Source: SHZI01 sp038214295 (lineage in GTDB: Bacteria; Pseudomonadota; Gammaproteobacteria; Steroidobacterales; GCA-2729495). From it: DNA of 64,000 nt. Position numbers and translations under genes: made by a program. The DNA is taken from the NCBI GenBank assembly GCA_038214295.1, contig JBBQSA010000005.1, forward strand, positions 35,918-99,917, read 5' to 3'. Position 1 is the first letter of the stretch. Every line of letters begins with the position of its first letter. Below, piece by piece: positions 7,313 to 16,187 of the stretch. The notes beneath the pieces were generated by a model. It worked only from the letters and a program-made list of their open reading frames with translations. It ran no database searches and was not told the origin of the DNA.

Positions 7313-9484
7313 TTATTGACCCAACTGGAACGCCAGCAGCGCGCCCAGGTAGCCGAGGCCGGTCATGTACACCCACGCGAACGCGGGCCAGCGCAGGGAA
7401 TTGGTTTCCCGCCGGATCACGGCAATGGTCGCTGCGCACTGCAGGCAGAACACATAGAAGATGAGCAGCCCGACAACCATCGGGATCGTGTAGACGAGCG
7501 TGCCATCGGCACGCGTGGCCGTCTTCAGCCGCTCGCGCAGTGCCCCCTCGGCGTGGTCACCCTGGTCAGCGACCGAGTAGATGGTGCCAAGGACGGCGAT
7601 GATCACCTCCCGGGCTGGAAAGCTGGCGATCACGGCGGCGGACACCTTCCAGTCCCAGCCGAGCGGGGCAAAGACGGGGGCCACGCCATGCCCGAGTCGT
7701 CCCAGCCAGCTCTGTTCCAGGTAGGCTGTGGCCTCGCCGGCATCAAGCTTCGAGAGGCGCGTCGCGCGTTCGCCGGCGTCCAGCGCACTGGCCTCGACCG
7801 CTTCGCGCTCCGCCGCGTAGGTCTGGCCGATTTCGGCAGGCCGCGGGAAATAGGCCAGCGCCCAGATCAGGATCGCCACCGAGAAGATCACCGTGCCGGC
7901 GCGCACGAGGAAGATCCGGCCCCGGTCGAGAAGCTTGAGCAGCAGCGAGCGCCAGTTCGGCAGCCGGTAGGGCGGCAGCTCGATCATGAACGTCGGGGTC
8001 GGGCCGCTGAGTACGGTGCGCTTCAGCAGCAGGGCCGTCATTACGCCGCCCAGGATCCCGAGCATGTAGAGCCCCAGGAGTACCAGTCCCTGCAGGTTCA
8101 CGAGCCCTCCCAGGTAGTGTCGCGTTGGTACGAAGGCGCCGATCAGCAGCGCGTAGACGGGCAGACGAGCGGAGCAGGTCATGAATGGCGCCGCGAGAAT
8201 CGTCGCAAAGCGGTCGCGCCGGTCGGGGATCACCCGCGTGGCCATGATGCCGGGTACCGCGCAGGCGAAGCTGGACAGCATCGGGATGAACGACTGGCCG
8301 GAAAGCCCAACCGAGCGCATCAGCCGGTCCACCATGAAGGCCACCCGCGGCATGAAGCCCGAGTCCTCCAGAAAGATGATGAAGGCAAAGAGGATCAGGA
8401 TCTGGGGCAGGAAGACGATGACGCCGCCGACGCCGCCGATGACGCCGTCCACGATCAGGCTCGTCAGCGCGCCGGGCGGCAACATCGACCGGACCCACTC
8501 GCCGGCGCCGGCGGTGCCGGCATCGATGAGATTCATCAGCGGCGTTGCCCAGGAGAACACCGCCTGGAACACGGTAGCCATCACCAGCAGGAACAACACC
8601 GAACCGATGACCGGGTGATTGGTGATCCCGTCCAGGCGGTCGCCCAGCGTGACCTCGCGCGGCGCCCGCCGTTCAATGCGGGCGACGATGGCATTGATCA
8701 GGCCGTAACGGGCGGTGGCTTCTGCCTCGGCCAGCGGGACTCCCGCACCGAGCCGTTCGCGGAGCCGGCCGAGCTCTTCCCGGAAGTCCGGGCCAGCCGT
8801 CATCTCGAAGCGCCGCTCGGCGCTGCCGTCGGCATCGATCAGGGCGCGTTCCACCTCGTAGTCCTGCAGGTGCGAGCCGGCTGCCCGCAGCCGCGCGCCG
8901 AGTTCTGCGGCGGCGTCGCTCACCTCCGGCAGTACACGCAGCGCCGCGGGGGCCGGCGCCTTCAGCGCGGCCGCCAGCGCGGCGCGTAGCGCCTCGAGAC
9001 CGGTGCCCTTCGCGGCGGAGACCGGCACGACGCTGGCACCGAGTTCGCGGGCGAGGGCGCCGGCATCGATCTCGATGCCGCGACTGTCTGCGACATCCGA
9101 CAGGTTGAGCGCGATCACGAGAGGCAGGCCCAGTTCCGCGAGCTGCGTGACGAGGAAGAGATTGCGCCGCAGGTTCGTGGCATCGACCACGGCCAGCACG
9201 GCCCGTGGCCGCGGGAGATCCGTGACATGGCCGAGCAGCACGTCGATGGCCACCATCTCGTCGGGTGACTGGGCGGCCAGGGAGTAGGCGCCGGGAACAT
9301 CGACCAGCGTGACCGTCTGCCCGTCCAGCCGGATCTCGCCCGTGTGCCGCTCGACGGTAACGCCGGGGTAGTTGGCGGTCTTCTGGCGCAGGCCGGTCAG
9401 CGCGTTGAAGAGCGTGCTCTTGCCCGTGTTGGGGTTGCCGAGCAGCGCGATGACCGGGGCAGGGGCCGGGCTGGTGGCTGTCAT
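7313..9484 (-). CDS. feoB: Ferrous iron transporter B
   Basis: Inner-membrane GTPase-permease that imports Fe2+. The 723-residue protein has an N-terminal G domain with G1 GNPNTGKST, G2 TANYPGVTVE, G3 DVPG and G4 NLSD, a helical GDI-like spacer, and a C-terminal membrane region with two gate repeats, for example VPGIMATRVIPDRRDR. The length is close to that of other FeoB proteins. It overlaps feoA by four bases (ATGA), so translation is coupled. Fur control through the box upstream of feoA is likely. Confidence 0.97.
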   Translation of the reverse strand: MTATSPAPAPVIALLGNPNTGKSTLFNALTGLRQKTANYPGVTVERHTGEIRLDGQTVTLVDVPGAYSLAAQSPDEMVAIDVLLGHVTDLPRPRAVLAVVDATNLRRNLFLVTQLAELGLPLVIALNLSDVADSRGIEIDAGALARELGASVVPVSAAKGTGLEALRAALAAALKAPAPAALRVLPEVSDAAAELGARLRAAGSHLQDYEVERALIDADGSAERRFEMTAGPDFREELGRLRERLGAGVPLAEAEATARYGLINAIVARIERRAPREVTLGDRLDGITNHPVIGSVLFLLVMATVFQAVFSWATPLMNLIDAGTAGAGEWVRSMLPPGALTSLIVDGVIGGVGGVIVFLPQILILFAFIIFLEDSGFMPRVAFMVDRLMRSVGLSGQSFIPMLSSFACAVPGIMATRVIPDRRDRFATILAAPFMTCSARLPVYALLIGAFVPTRHYLGGLVNLQGLVLLGLYMLGILGGVMTALLLKRTVLSGPTPTFMIELPPYRLPNWRSLLLKLLDRGRIFLVRAGTVIFSVAILIWALAYFPRPAEIGQTYAAEREAVEASALDAGERATRLSKLDAGEATAYLEQSWLGRLGHGVAPVFAPLGWDWKVSAAVIASFPAREVIIAVLGTIYSVADQGDHAEGALRERLKTATRADGTLVYTIPMVVGLLIFYVFCLQCAATIAVIRRETNSLRWPAFAWVYMTGLGYLGALLAFQLGQ

Positions 9485-9708
9485 GGGACCCTGACGACGG
9501 TGACCCGGCGGGCTTCCTCGCGGCGCAAGGAGAGCGCGTAGTCCATGATGGCAACCTCGATCGGATCGCCCCCGATGGCCCGGCGTGTGACGCGGACAGG
9601 CGACCCGGCCAGCAGGCCCAGCGCCATCAGGCGCTGTACCGCCGGGCCCTGGCCCACGATGCCGGTGATCGTTCCGGCCTGGCCGGTCTTGAGTTCATCC
9701 AGTGTCAT
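9481..9708 (-). CDS. feoA: Ferrous iron transport protein A
   Basis: A 75-residue SH3-like cytoplasmic protein that works with FeoB. It starts MTLDELKTGQAG and contains VQRLMALGLLAGSPVRV and IEVAIMDYALSLRREEA, the conserved FeoA core. It is the first gene of the feoA-feoB-small protein operon and lies immediately after the Fur box. Confidence 0.95.
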   Translation of the reverse strand: MTLDELKTGQAGTITGIVGQGPAVQRLMALGLLAGSPVRVTRRAIGGDPIEVAIMDYALSLRREEARRVTVVRVP

Positions 9709-9720
9709 GTGCAGATTCTA

Positions 9721-9739
9721 AATGAGAATCATTGTCATT
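9721..9739 (-). promoter_or_regulatory. Fur box upstream of feoA
   Basis: The sequence AATGAGAATCATTGTCATT matches the 7-1-7 Fur consensus TGATAATNATTATCA at 12 of 14 arm positions. It lies 12 to 31 bases before the feoA start, where Fe-Fur binding would block transcription of the iron uptake operon. The remaining bases up to the tagH-like gene (9740-9847) hold a GC-rich stretch with no gene that I can see. Confidence 0.85.
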
Positions 9740-9847
9740 TGATAGCCCGCTTAGCAGCCAGCATGCCGTCGGGCGGCACGGGGAAGGTATCCGTGGAAAC
9801 GCGGACCCCCGTCGGGACGTCCGCAGACGGCAGCCGGCGAGGGGTCC

Positions 9848-11092
9848 CTAGCGGCTGCGGGCGGCCTTGGGTCCGTCGAGTTCCTGCTGGTAGGCGCGGA
9901 CAAACTCTTCCGTGAACAGCTGCGGCGGGCCGCCGTCGTCACGCTGGGTCAGGGCCGGGTAACTCTCTTCGTAGAGCTCCCAGTACTTCAGCTTGTTGGC
10001 GCTCGACAGCAGGCCACCGCGTTTCAGTCCCTTGTCGAAACGGGTCTTCAGTTCCTCCGGGTCGAAGCGCTCGACGTAGTCCTGGACGGCCTGCAGCATG
10101 GCCTTGACCAGCGCCCGCTCGTGCTGCCGCACGTCCAGGAAGCCGGCCCGGACGGCGTCCTCGGCGCCCAGGTACGCGCCCTCGTCTGTGTCGTTCAGCA
10201 GGTAGCGCAGGGCTTCGTCCACGCTGGGCGAGAATTTCAGGGGATTGTTCTGGGCCGCCTGCACCATCGTCTGGGGCAGCCGGAAGCTGTCCTTCACGTG
10301 ACTGCGGTCCCGGAGCAATTCCATCAGGCCACTGACCATGACCCGCAGGAGCTTGCCGGAACTCTGCAGAACGTCGGCGGGCGTGTGGCCCGCGATGCTT
10401 TCCGGCTTGACGCCGGCCGCCTCGAGGAACATTGCGAGCGCCCGCTGCTCAGTATCGGCTGACGCCGGGGTGGATGGGGCAGGCGGGGCAGCGGGCGCCC
10501 TGCGCGCGGCGCCGGCCACGGGAACGGGCCGCGACGCTGCGGCCTGGGGCTTTCCCGCCGCCGGGTTCTTGTCCGCGGCGCTGGTCGCTGCCTTGGCCGC
10601 CGCCTTGGCGGGACCGGGCCGCGTTGGGCTGAGATGACGTTGCAGATTGGAGTCCCGGGTCAGCTTGTCCTCATCGACCAGCTGCAGCTCGATCGACTCG
10701 TCCTCCGGGACGAGCTGGGCGCGAACGATGGAGTCGCGCATGCCGTCGTCGTCGCGCAGTTCCTCGTCGCCGGCGCTGATGTCCACGGCGATCTCGAACT
10801 CGCCGATCCGCAGCTGGTCGCCGTCAAACAGGCGCTGGGGATGTCCCTGGCCTACTGGTGTGTCGGCGCCGTTCACGAAGACGCCGTTGCGGCTGGTGTC
10901 GATCAGGTAATAGGCGCCGCCCTGATAGTCGATCATGGCGTGGCGGCTGGATACGTAGCGACTCTCGTCCGGCAGGACCCAGTCGTTGTCCGGCCCGCGG
11001 CCGATGCTGCCGCCCACGGCCGGGAATTCCTGCACGCGGTGGTCGCGCGGCAGTTCCTTGCTGTCACTGGTGACGCGAAGTCGAAGCGGCAT
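9848..11092 (-). CDS. TagH-type FHA domain protein, orphan
   Basis: A 414-residue cytoplasmic protein. Residues about 1-105 form an FHA phosphothreonine-binding domain with the hallmarks SIGRGPDND, SSRHAMI and DTSRNGVFVNG. An Ala/Pro-rich linker follows (about 140-210), then a C-terminal domain of about 190 residues containing GKLLRVMVSGLMELLRDRS, NNPLKFSPSVDEAL and YWELYEESYPALTQ, which is the signature of the type VI secretion FHA protein TagH. TagH normally acts in phosphorylation control of T6SS inside a T6SS cluster; none is present here. ATG at 11092 is used because FHA begins at once (PLRLRV). Confidence 0.85.
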   Translation of the reverse strand: MPLRLRVTSDSKELPRDHRVQEFPAVGGSIGRGPDNDWVLPDESRYVSSRHAMIDYQGGAYYLIDTSRNGVFVNGADTPVGQGHPQRLFDGDQLRIGEFEIAVDISAGDEELRDDDGMRDSIVRAQLVPEDESIELQLVDEDKLTRDSNLQRHLSPTRPGPAKAAAKAATSAADKNPAAGKPQAAASRPVPVAGAARRAPAAPPAPSTPASADTEQRALAMFLEAAGVKPESIAGHTPADVLQSSGKLLRVMVSGLMELLRDRSHVKDSFRLPQTMVQAAQNNPLKFSPSVDEALRYLLNDTDEGAYLGAEDAVRAGFLDVRQHERALVKAMLQAVQDYVERFDPEELKTRFDKGLKRGGLLSSANKLKYWELYEESYPALTQRDDGGPPQLFTEEFVRAYQQELDGPKAARSR

Positions 11093-11185
11093 GGCAGTCC
11101 CTAACCCAGCGTGCATGATGGCGGATGGCGACTGTATGGTACCTGTAGCGGTTCACACTTCGGGGCAGCTCTGAAAGCGCTGGGT

Positions 11186-11191
11186 TATACT
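11186..11191 (+). promoter_or_regulatory. Possible -10 box for DUF1820-purL
   Basis: TATACT sits 24 bases before the DUF1820 start in the region divergent from the TagH-like gene. The -35 region is not convincing and no PurR-like operator was recognised. Confidence 0.35.
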
Positions 11192-11214
11192 GCGCGCCCC
11201 AATCCGATCCAGCC

Positions 11215-11556
11215 ATGTCCGCCAGGCACCTCTACAAGGTCATTTTCGTCAACCAGGGCAAGATCTACGAGATCTATGCCCGAAGTGTGACCCAGGGCAC
11301 GCTCTTCGGCTTCATCGAGGTCGAGCGGCTGGTTTTTGGCGAGCGCAGCACGGTCGTGGTTGATCCCGCGGAAGAGCGCATCAAGACCGAGTTCGCCGGG
11401 GTCCGCCGCACCTATCTGCCCATGCACTCCATCCTGCGCATCGACGAGGTGGAAAAGCAGGGCGTCAGCAAGGTGACGGTGGCTGAAGCCGGCAACGTCA
11501 CGCCGTTTCCCACGCCGATCTACACGCCGGGTGGTTCCGGCGACATGGGCAAGTGA
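11215..11556 (+). CDS. DUF1820 family protein
   Basis: A 113-residue soluble protein starting MSARHLYKVIFVNQGKIYEIYA, which is the conserved DUF1820 opening; the function of the family is unknown. The protein continues GTLFGFIEVERLVFGE and ends in a Pro/Gly-rich tail. It is fused operonically to purL, whose GTG overlaps its stop. The same DUF1820-purL pairing is known in Pseudomonas, so the association is old and probably meaningful. Confidence 0.9.
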   Translation: MSARHLYKVIFVNQGKIYEIYARSVTQGTLFGFIEVERLVFGERSTVVVDPAEERIKTEFAGVRRTYLPMHSILRIDEVEKQGVSKVTVAEAGNVTPFPTPIYTPGGSGDMGK

Positions 11557-14500
11557 CGGCGCCGCTCGTCCGCCCGCTCGTCTGGCCACTGGTCTGGCAA
11601 GGCGGCTCCGCGCTGTCCGGATTCCGGCTCGATAAACTGCTGAGGGACATCCAGGCACTGGTGCCCGCGGTGTCCGGTGTCGCCGCCCGCTTCCTGCACG
11701 TGATCGACTTGGCGGGCCCCCTGGCGGCCGATGCCGAGCACACGCTCCACAGCCTGCTCGAGGACGGCTCGCCGGCGGGCAACGACCTGCCGGACGCCAG
11801 CCTCGTCGTCATGCCCCGCACGGGCACCATTTCTCCCTGGTCCAGCAAGGCCACCGACATTGCGCGCAGCTGCGGGCTCGACGCCGTGCGCCGGCTCGAG
11901 CGCGGCGTGCACTTCAGCTTCGCGACGGCGCGGCCGGTCACGGCGGCTGACGAGGCACTGCTGGCACCACTGCTCCACGACCGGATGACCCAGAGCGTCC
12001 TGCCGGGCACCTGGTCCGGCGCAGAAATGGCGGCAGCCATCCTCACGGCCGAGGCGCCTCGGCCACTGCGGTGTGTCCCGCTGTCGCGGGATGGAATCCC
12101 GGCGCTCGAGCGGGCGAACGTGGAGCTCGGCCTCGCGCTGTCGCCCGACGAGATCAGCTACCTCGCCGCAAAGTTCGGTGCCGAGGGCCGGGACCCGACG
12201 GACGCCGAACTCATGATGTTCGCGCAGGCCAATTCGGAGCACTGCCGGCACAAGATCTTCAATGCCCGCTGGATCATCGACGGGAAAGAGCAGGCCCACA
12301 GCCTCTTCCAGATGATCCGGTCGACGCACGCCACCAACCCGAAGGGCGTATTGAGCGCGTACCGGGACAACGCCGCGGTGATGGAGGGTTCAGTCACGAG
12401 CCACCTGCACTCCGATCCCGCGACCGGCGCGTGGGTGGCCAGCGTCGGGCCCGTGCACACGCTGATGAAGGTCGAAACGCACAACCACCCCACCGCGATC
12501 TCGCCGTTCCCCGGCGCCGCCACCGGCTCGGGCGGCGAGCTGCGAGACGAAGGCGCCACCGGCCGCGGCGGCCGGCCCAAGGCGGGCCTCACCGGTTTCA
12601 CGGTCTCCAACCTGGCCGTGCCCGGCTGGGAGCAGCCCTGGGAGCTGCCGGGCGACGGTCCTGGCAGGCCGGAGCGCATTGCGAGCGCTCTGCAGATCAT
12701 GCTCGAAGGACCGATCGGGGCTGCCTCCTTCAACAACGAATTCGGGCGGCCGAACATCGCCGGCTACTTCCGCACTTTCGAGCAGCGGGATGCGCGGGAT
12801 CCCGGCCTCGCCCGTGGCTATCACAAGCCCATCATGCTGGCCGGCGGGCTCGGCAACATCGCCGCCGACGACGTGGAGAAGGCCGATCCGCCGCCCGGCT
12901 CCCTGGTCATCGTGATTGGCGGTCCCGCCATGCTCATCGGGCTTGGCGGTGGCGCGGCCTCGTCGGTCGGCAGTGGCGCCAGCTCGGCGGACCTGGACTT
13001 CGCCTCGGTCCAGCGCGGCAACCCGGAGATCGAGCGGCGCGCCCAGCAGGTAATCGAGGCCTGCCGGGCCCTCGCCGCCCTCAGCGGCCGACCCAATCCC
13101 ATGCTCATGGTGCACGACGTCGGCGCCGGCGGCCTGTCCAACGCAGTGCCGGAGCTCGTCGATCACGCGCACCGGGGCGGGCGCTTCGAACTGCGGGACA
13201 TCCCGAGCGCCGACGCCGGCATGTCGCCACTGGAAATCTGGTGCAATGAAGCCCAGGAGCGCTACGTGCTTGCGATTGCGCCCGGCGACCTGCCCTGGTT
13301 CGAATCGGTCTGCGCGCGGGAGCGCTGTCCCTACGCAGTGCTTGGCGCCCTGGACGACACGCGCCGGCTGGTCGTGACCGACCGACACTCGGGCGACACG
13401 CCAGTAGATATGCCCCTCGAGACCCTGCTCGGCAAGCCGCCCCAGATGGTCCGGCAGGTGAGCCGACAGGCGAGCGCCCGCAAGGCGCTGGACCTCGACG
13501 GCATCGAGCTGCCCGAGGCCTGCCTGCGTGTCCTGCGGCTGCCGACGGTGGCCGACAAGTCCTTCCTGATCCACATCGGGGACCGGACGGTAGGCGGCCT
13601 GGTCGCGCGCGACCAGCTCGTTGGTCCCTGGCAGGTGCCCGTCAGCGACGTGGGCGTCACGGCGCTTGGTTTCGATACCTTCGCGGGCGAGGCGATGGCG
13701 CTGGGCGAGCGCCCGCCCGTGGCCCTGCTGGACGCGCCGGCCTCCGGACGGCTGGCTGTGGGCGAGGCCCTGACCAACATCGCGGCAGCGGCGATTGGCG
13801 ACATCGCTGACGTGCGCCTGTCGGCCAACTGGATGGCCGCAGCGGGCGCGCCCGGCGAGGACGAACGCCTCTACGACACCGTCAACGCGGTGAGTGCCCT
13901 GTGCCGCGGGCTCCTGATCGCGATCCCGGTGGGCAAGGACTCGCTGTCCATGCAGACGCGCTGGCAGGAGGGCGGTGCGTCCCGTGCGGTAGTGGCACCC
14001 GTGTCCCTGGTGGTCACCGCCTTCGCCCCGGTCACCGACGTGCGCCGCACGCTCACGCCCGAGTTGCAGCGGGAGCCCGGTACGAGTCTCTGGCTTATCG
14101 ACCTTGGCGCGGGGCGCAACCGGCTGGGCGGCTCCTGCCTGTCCCAGGCCTTCCAGCGCGCCGGTGGCGTGCCACCGGACCTGGACGACGGCGCGCTGCT
14201 CGGTCGGTTCTTTGCTGCCGTCCAGGAACTCCGCGGCGCGGGACTGCTGCTCGCCTATCACGACCGCAGCGACGGCGGCCTCTTCGTCACCCTCTGCGAG
14301 ATGGCGTTCGCGGGACGCGCCGGTCTCGAGGTGCAGCTGGAGGCGGGTGGCCGCGAGCAGCACCTGGCTGCCCTGTTTGCCGAGGAACTCGGCGCAGTCG
14401 TCCAGGTGCGCGATGCGGACGCGGGGGCCGTTACGGCCGTGCTGGGGCGCCACGGGCTGGCCGGCGCCTTCCATCGCGTGGCGCGGGTGACCGCTGTCGA

Positions 14501-15503
14501 CGAGATCATCGTCGCCGCGGCTGGCACGCGGCTCTTCGCAAGTTCCCGCACCGCGCTGCTGCGGGCCTGGTCGGAGCTCTCCTACCGGATGCAGGCACTG
14601 CGGGACAACCCGGCGTCTGCCGCCGAGGCCTGGCAGTCCCAGCTCGACCCGGCGGACCCCGGGTTGTCGCCGCTGCTCAGCTTTGATCCGGCCGAGGATC
14701 CGGCGGCCAGTGTCGTGGCGGCCGCCCGGCGCCGGCCCCGAGTCGCGATCCTGCGGGAGCAGGGCGTCAACAGCCAGGTCGAGATGGCCGCCGCGTTCGG
14801 CCGCGCCGGCTTCGACGCCGTCGACGTGCACATGACGGACGTGCTCTCGGGCCGGCGCTCGCTGCGCGACTTCGCCGGGCTGGCCGCCTGTGGTGGTTTT
14901 TCCTACGGCGACGTGCTCGGTGCCGGCGGCGGATGGGCCAAGTCGATCCTGTTCAATCCGCGGGCGCGCGACGAGTTTGCCGCGTTCTTTGCCCGGCCCG
15001 AGACCTTCACGCTCGGGGTGTGCAACGGCTGCCAGATGCTGTCGGTGCTCGCCGAGCTGATTCCCGGCGCCGGCCTCTGGCCGCGTTTCCGCCAGAACCG
15101 CTCGGAGCAGTTCGAGGCGCGCCTCAGCCTCGTCGAGGTGCTGCCGACCCCTTCCGTGCTCCTCGATGGCATGGCCGGCAGCCGCCTGCTGATCGCCACC
15201 TCCCACGGGGAGGGACGTGCCAGCTTTGCGCCGGGCCACCAGGAGGCCTGCGCTGGTGCGGGGCAGCTGGCGGTTCGCTACGTCGACAACTGGGGCCGGC
15301 CAGCACAGACCTATCCCGCCAATCCCAACGGCTCGCCGGGCGGCATCGCCGGGCTGTGTTCCGCCGACGGGCGGGTGACTATCCTGATGCCGCACCCGGA
15401 GCGGGTGCAGCGGACGGTGCAGCACTCCTGGCACCCGGCCGGCTGGGGCGATGAGGGTCCCTGGCTGCGGTTGTTCCGGAACGCGCGGCGCTTCGTGGGT
15501 TAG
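11553..15503 (+). CDS. purL: Phosphoribosylformylglycinamidine synthase
   Basis: Cytoplasmic purine enzyme that converts FGAR, ATP and glutamine to FGAM. At 1316 residues it is the large single-chain type. Visible in order are the N-terminal PurS-like part, the ATP/FGAR-binding synthase core (KVETHNHPTAISPFPGAATG, NNEFGRPN), a second AIRS-like half (IPVGKDSLSMQ, YHDRSDGG) and a C-terminal class I glutaminase with the nucleophile Cys in GVCNGCQM near residue 1157 and HGEGRA / PHPERV. It begins at a GTG overlapping the DUF1820 stop. Confidence 0.97.
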   Translation: MTAPLVRPLVWPLVWQGGSALSGFRLDKLLRDIQALVPAVSGVAARFLHVIDLAGPLAADAEHTLHSLLEDGSPAGNDLPDASLVVMPRTGTISPWSSKATDIARSCGLDAVRRLERGVHFSFATARPVTAADEALLAPLLHDRMTQSVLPGTWSGAEMAAAILTAEAPRPLRCVPLSRDGIPALERANVELGLALSPDEISYLAAKFGAEGRDPTDAELMMFAQANSEHCRHKIFNARWIIDGKEQAHSLFQMIRSTHATNPKGVLSAYRDNAAVMEGSVTSHLHSDPATGAWVASVGPVHTLMKVETHNHPTAISPFPGAATGSGGELRDEGATGRGGRPKAGLTGFTVSNLAVPGWEQPWELPGDGPGRPERIASALQIMLEGPIGAASFNNEFGRPNIAGYFRTFEQRDARDPGLARGYHKPIMLAGGLGNIAADDVEKADPPPGSLVIVIGGPAMLIGLGGGAASSVGSGASSADLDFASVQRGNPEIERRAQQVIEACRALAALSGRPNPMLMVHDVGAGGLSNAVPELVDHAHRGGRFELRDIPSADAGMSPLEIWCNEAQERYVLAIAPGDLPWFESVCARERCPYAVLGALDDTRRLVVTDRHSGDTPVDMPLETLLGKPPQMVRQVSRQASARKALDLDGIELPEACLRVLRLPTVADKSFLIHIGDRTVGGLVARDQLVGPWQVPVSDVGVTALGFDTFAGEAMALGERPPVALLDAPASGRLAVGEALTNIAAAAIGDIADVRLSANWMAAAGAPGEDERLYDTVNAVSALCRGLLIAIPVGKDSLSMQTRWQEGGASRAVVAPVSLVVTAFAPVTDVRRTLTPELQREPGTSLWLIDLGAGRNRLGGSCLSQAFQRAGGVPPDLDDGALLGRFFAAVQELRGAGLLLAYHDRSDGGLFVTLCEMAFAGRAGLEVQLEAGGREQHLAALFAEELGAVVQVRDADAGAVTAVLGRHGLAGAFHRVARVTAVDEIIVAAAGTRLFASSRTALLRAWSELSYRMQALRDNPASAAEAWQSQLDPADPGLSPLLSFDPAEDPAASVVAAARRRPRVAILREQGVNSQVEMAAAFGRAGFDAVDVHMTDVLSGRRSLRDFAGLAACGGFSYGDVLGAGGGWAKSILFNPRARDEFAAFFARPETFTLGVCNGCQMLSVLAELIPGAGLWPRFRQNRSEQFEARLSLVEVLPTPSVLLDGMAGSRLLIATSHGEGRASFAPGHQEACAGAGQLAVRYVDNWGRPAQTYPANPNGSPGGIAGLCSADGRVTILMPHPERVQRTVQHSWHPAGWGDEGPWLRLFRNARRFVG

Positions 15504-15517
15504 TGAGGGCAGGGACG

Positions 15518-16105
15518 ATGAATTCCAGGACCCGATTGTGGGTTGCCCTCGCCGCCTTCCAGGTGGCCTTCGGCCTGGCGGTGTTTGCGTTGACCCGCCA
15601 CTTCTACCTTGCCGACCGAATACCGCTGAATCCCGGGGTGGCGGCGATCCTCGAGTCACCGCCAACGTGGCCGGGCCCGACCGTGGGCAGCGGCCCGTCG
15701 TCGCCGGGTTCGACGCTGGCCCCACCGGGTCCGGTCACGCAGGATCCCGCCGAAATCTCGCGCCAGGCCGATGAGGCCTTCAGCGCCGGTCAATACGACA
15801 GGGCGGCAGCGTTGTACGAGCGGCTGCTGGCGTTCGACCCGAAGAACGTCGGGGTCTACAACAATCTCGGGCTCACGCTGCACTACCTCGGGCGGTCGGC
15901 AGAAGCGCTGCAGAAGCTGGGTGAAGGGCTGGCGATCGATCCGCAAGACCAGCGGAGCTGGCTCACGACGGGCTTCGTAAACAGCCAGCTTGGCAACACG
16001 GAGCAGGCGCGCACGGCGCTGACGAAGGCAGCGCAGACAGGCACCGATGAGCAGATTCGCGAGTCCGCGCGCCAGATGCTGGCCGGTTTGCCGCCGGCCA
16101 AGTAG
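15518..16105 (+). CDS. Membrane-anchored TPR protein
   Basis: A 195-residue protein with one N-terminal membrane anchor (LWVALAAFQVAFGLAVFAL), a Pro/Gly-rich linker, and about three tetratricopeptide repeats from residue 80 (ADEAFSAGQYDRAAALYERL, NLGLTLHYLGRSAEALQKLG, TGFVNSQLGNTEQARTALTK). It is probably a periplasmic scaffold for protein contacts; no partner can be named. ATG at 15518 has AGGGCAGGG before it. It follows purL by 14 bases. Confidence 0.8.
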   Translation: MNSRTRLWVALAAFQVAFGLAVFALTRHFYLADRIPLNPGVAAILESPPTWPGPTVGSGPSSPGSTLAPPGPVTQDPAEISRQADEAFSAGQYDRAAALYERLLAFDPKNVGVYNNLGLTLHYLGRSAEALQKLGEGLAIDPQDQRSWLTTGFVNSQLGNTEQARTALTKAAQTGTDEQIRESARQMLAGLPPAK

Positions 16106-16119
16106 CGGGCTGCCGCGCC

Positions 16120-16174
16120 GCTCCTGGGCTGCTCCTGGGCCGCTCCTGGGCCGCTCCTGGGCCGCTCCTGGGCC
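16120..16174. repeat. 11-bp tandem repeat, five copies
   Basis: Five head-to-tail copies of GCTCCTGGGCC (the first copy ends in T instead of C) fill the space between two convergent genes. Read on either strand the array makes no convincing protein. It does not form a strong hairpin with a T-tract, so it is not an ordinary terminator. Confidence 0.9.
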
Positions 16175-16187
16175 GCTACGGCGCCGC

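Noticed and set aside
7160..8989. Long plus-strand frame antisense to feoB
   Set aside because: Composition is Arg/His/Gln-rich without motifs; feoB is certain.
9740..9847. Terminator for the TagH-like gene in the GC-rich gap
   Set aside because: GGACCCC and GGGGTCC could pair only across a large loop with no T-tract; too weak to call.
12390..15725. Long open frame antisense to purL (about 1100 codons)
   Set aside because: It is the mirror of a GC-rich gene; its translation has no domain and purL is certain.
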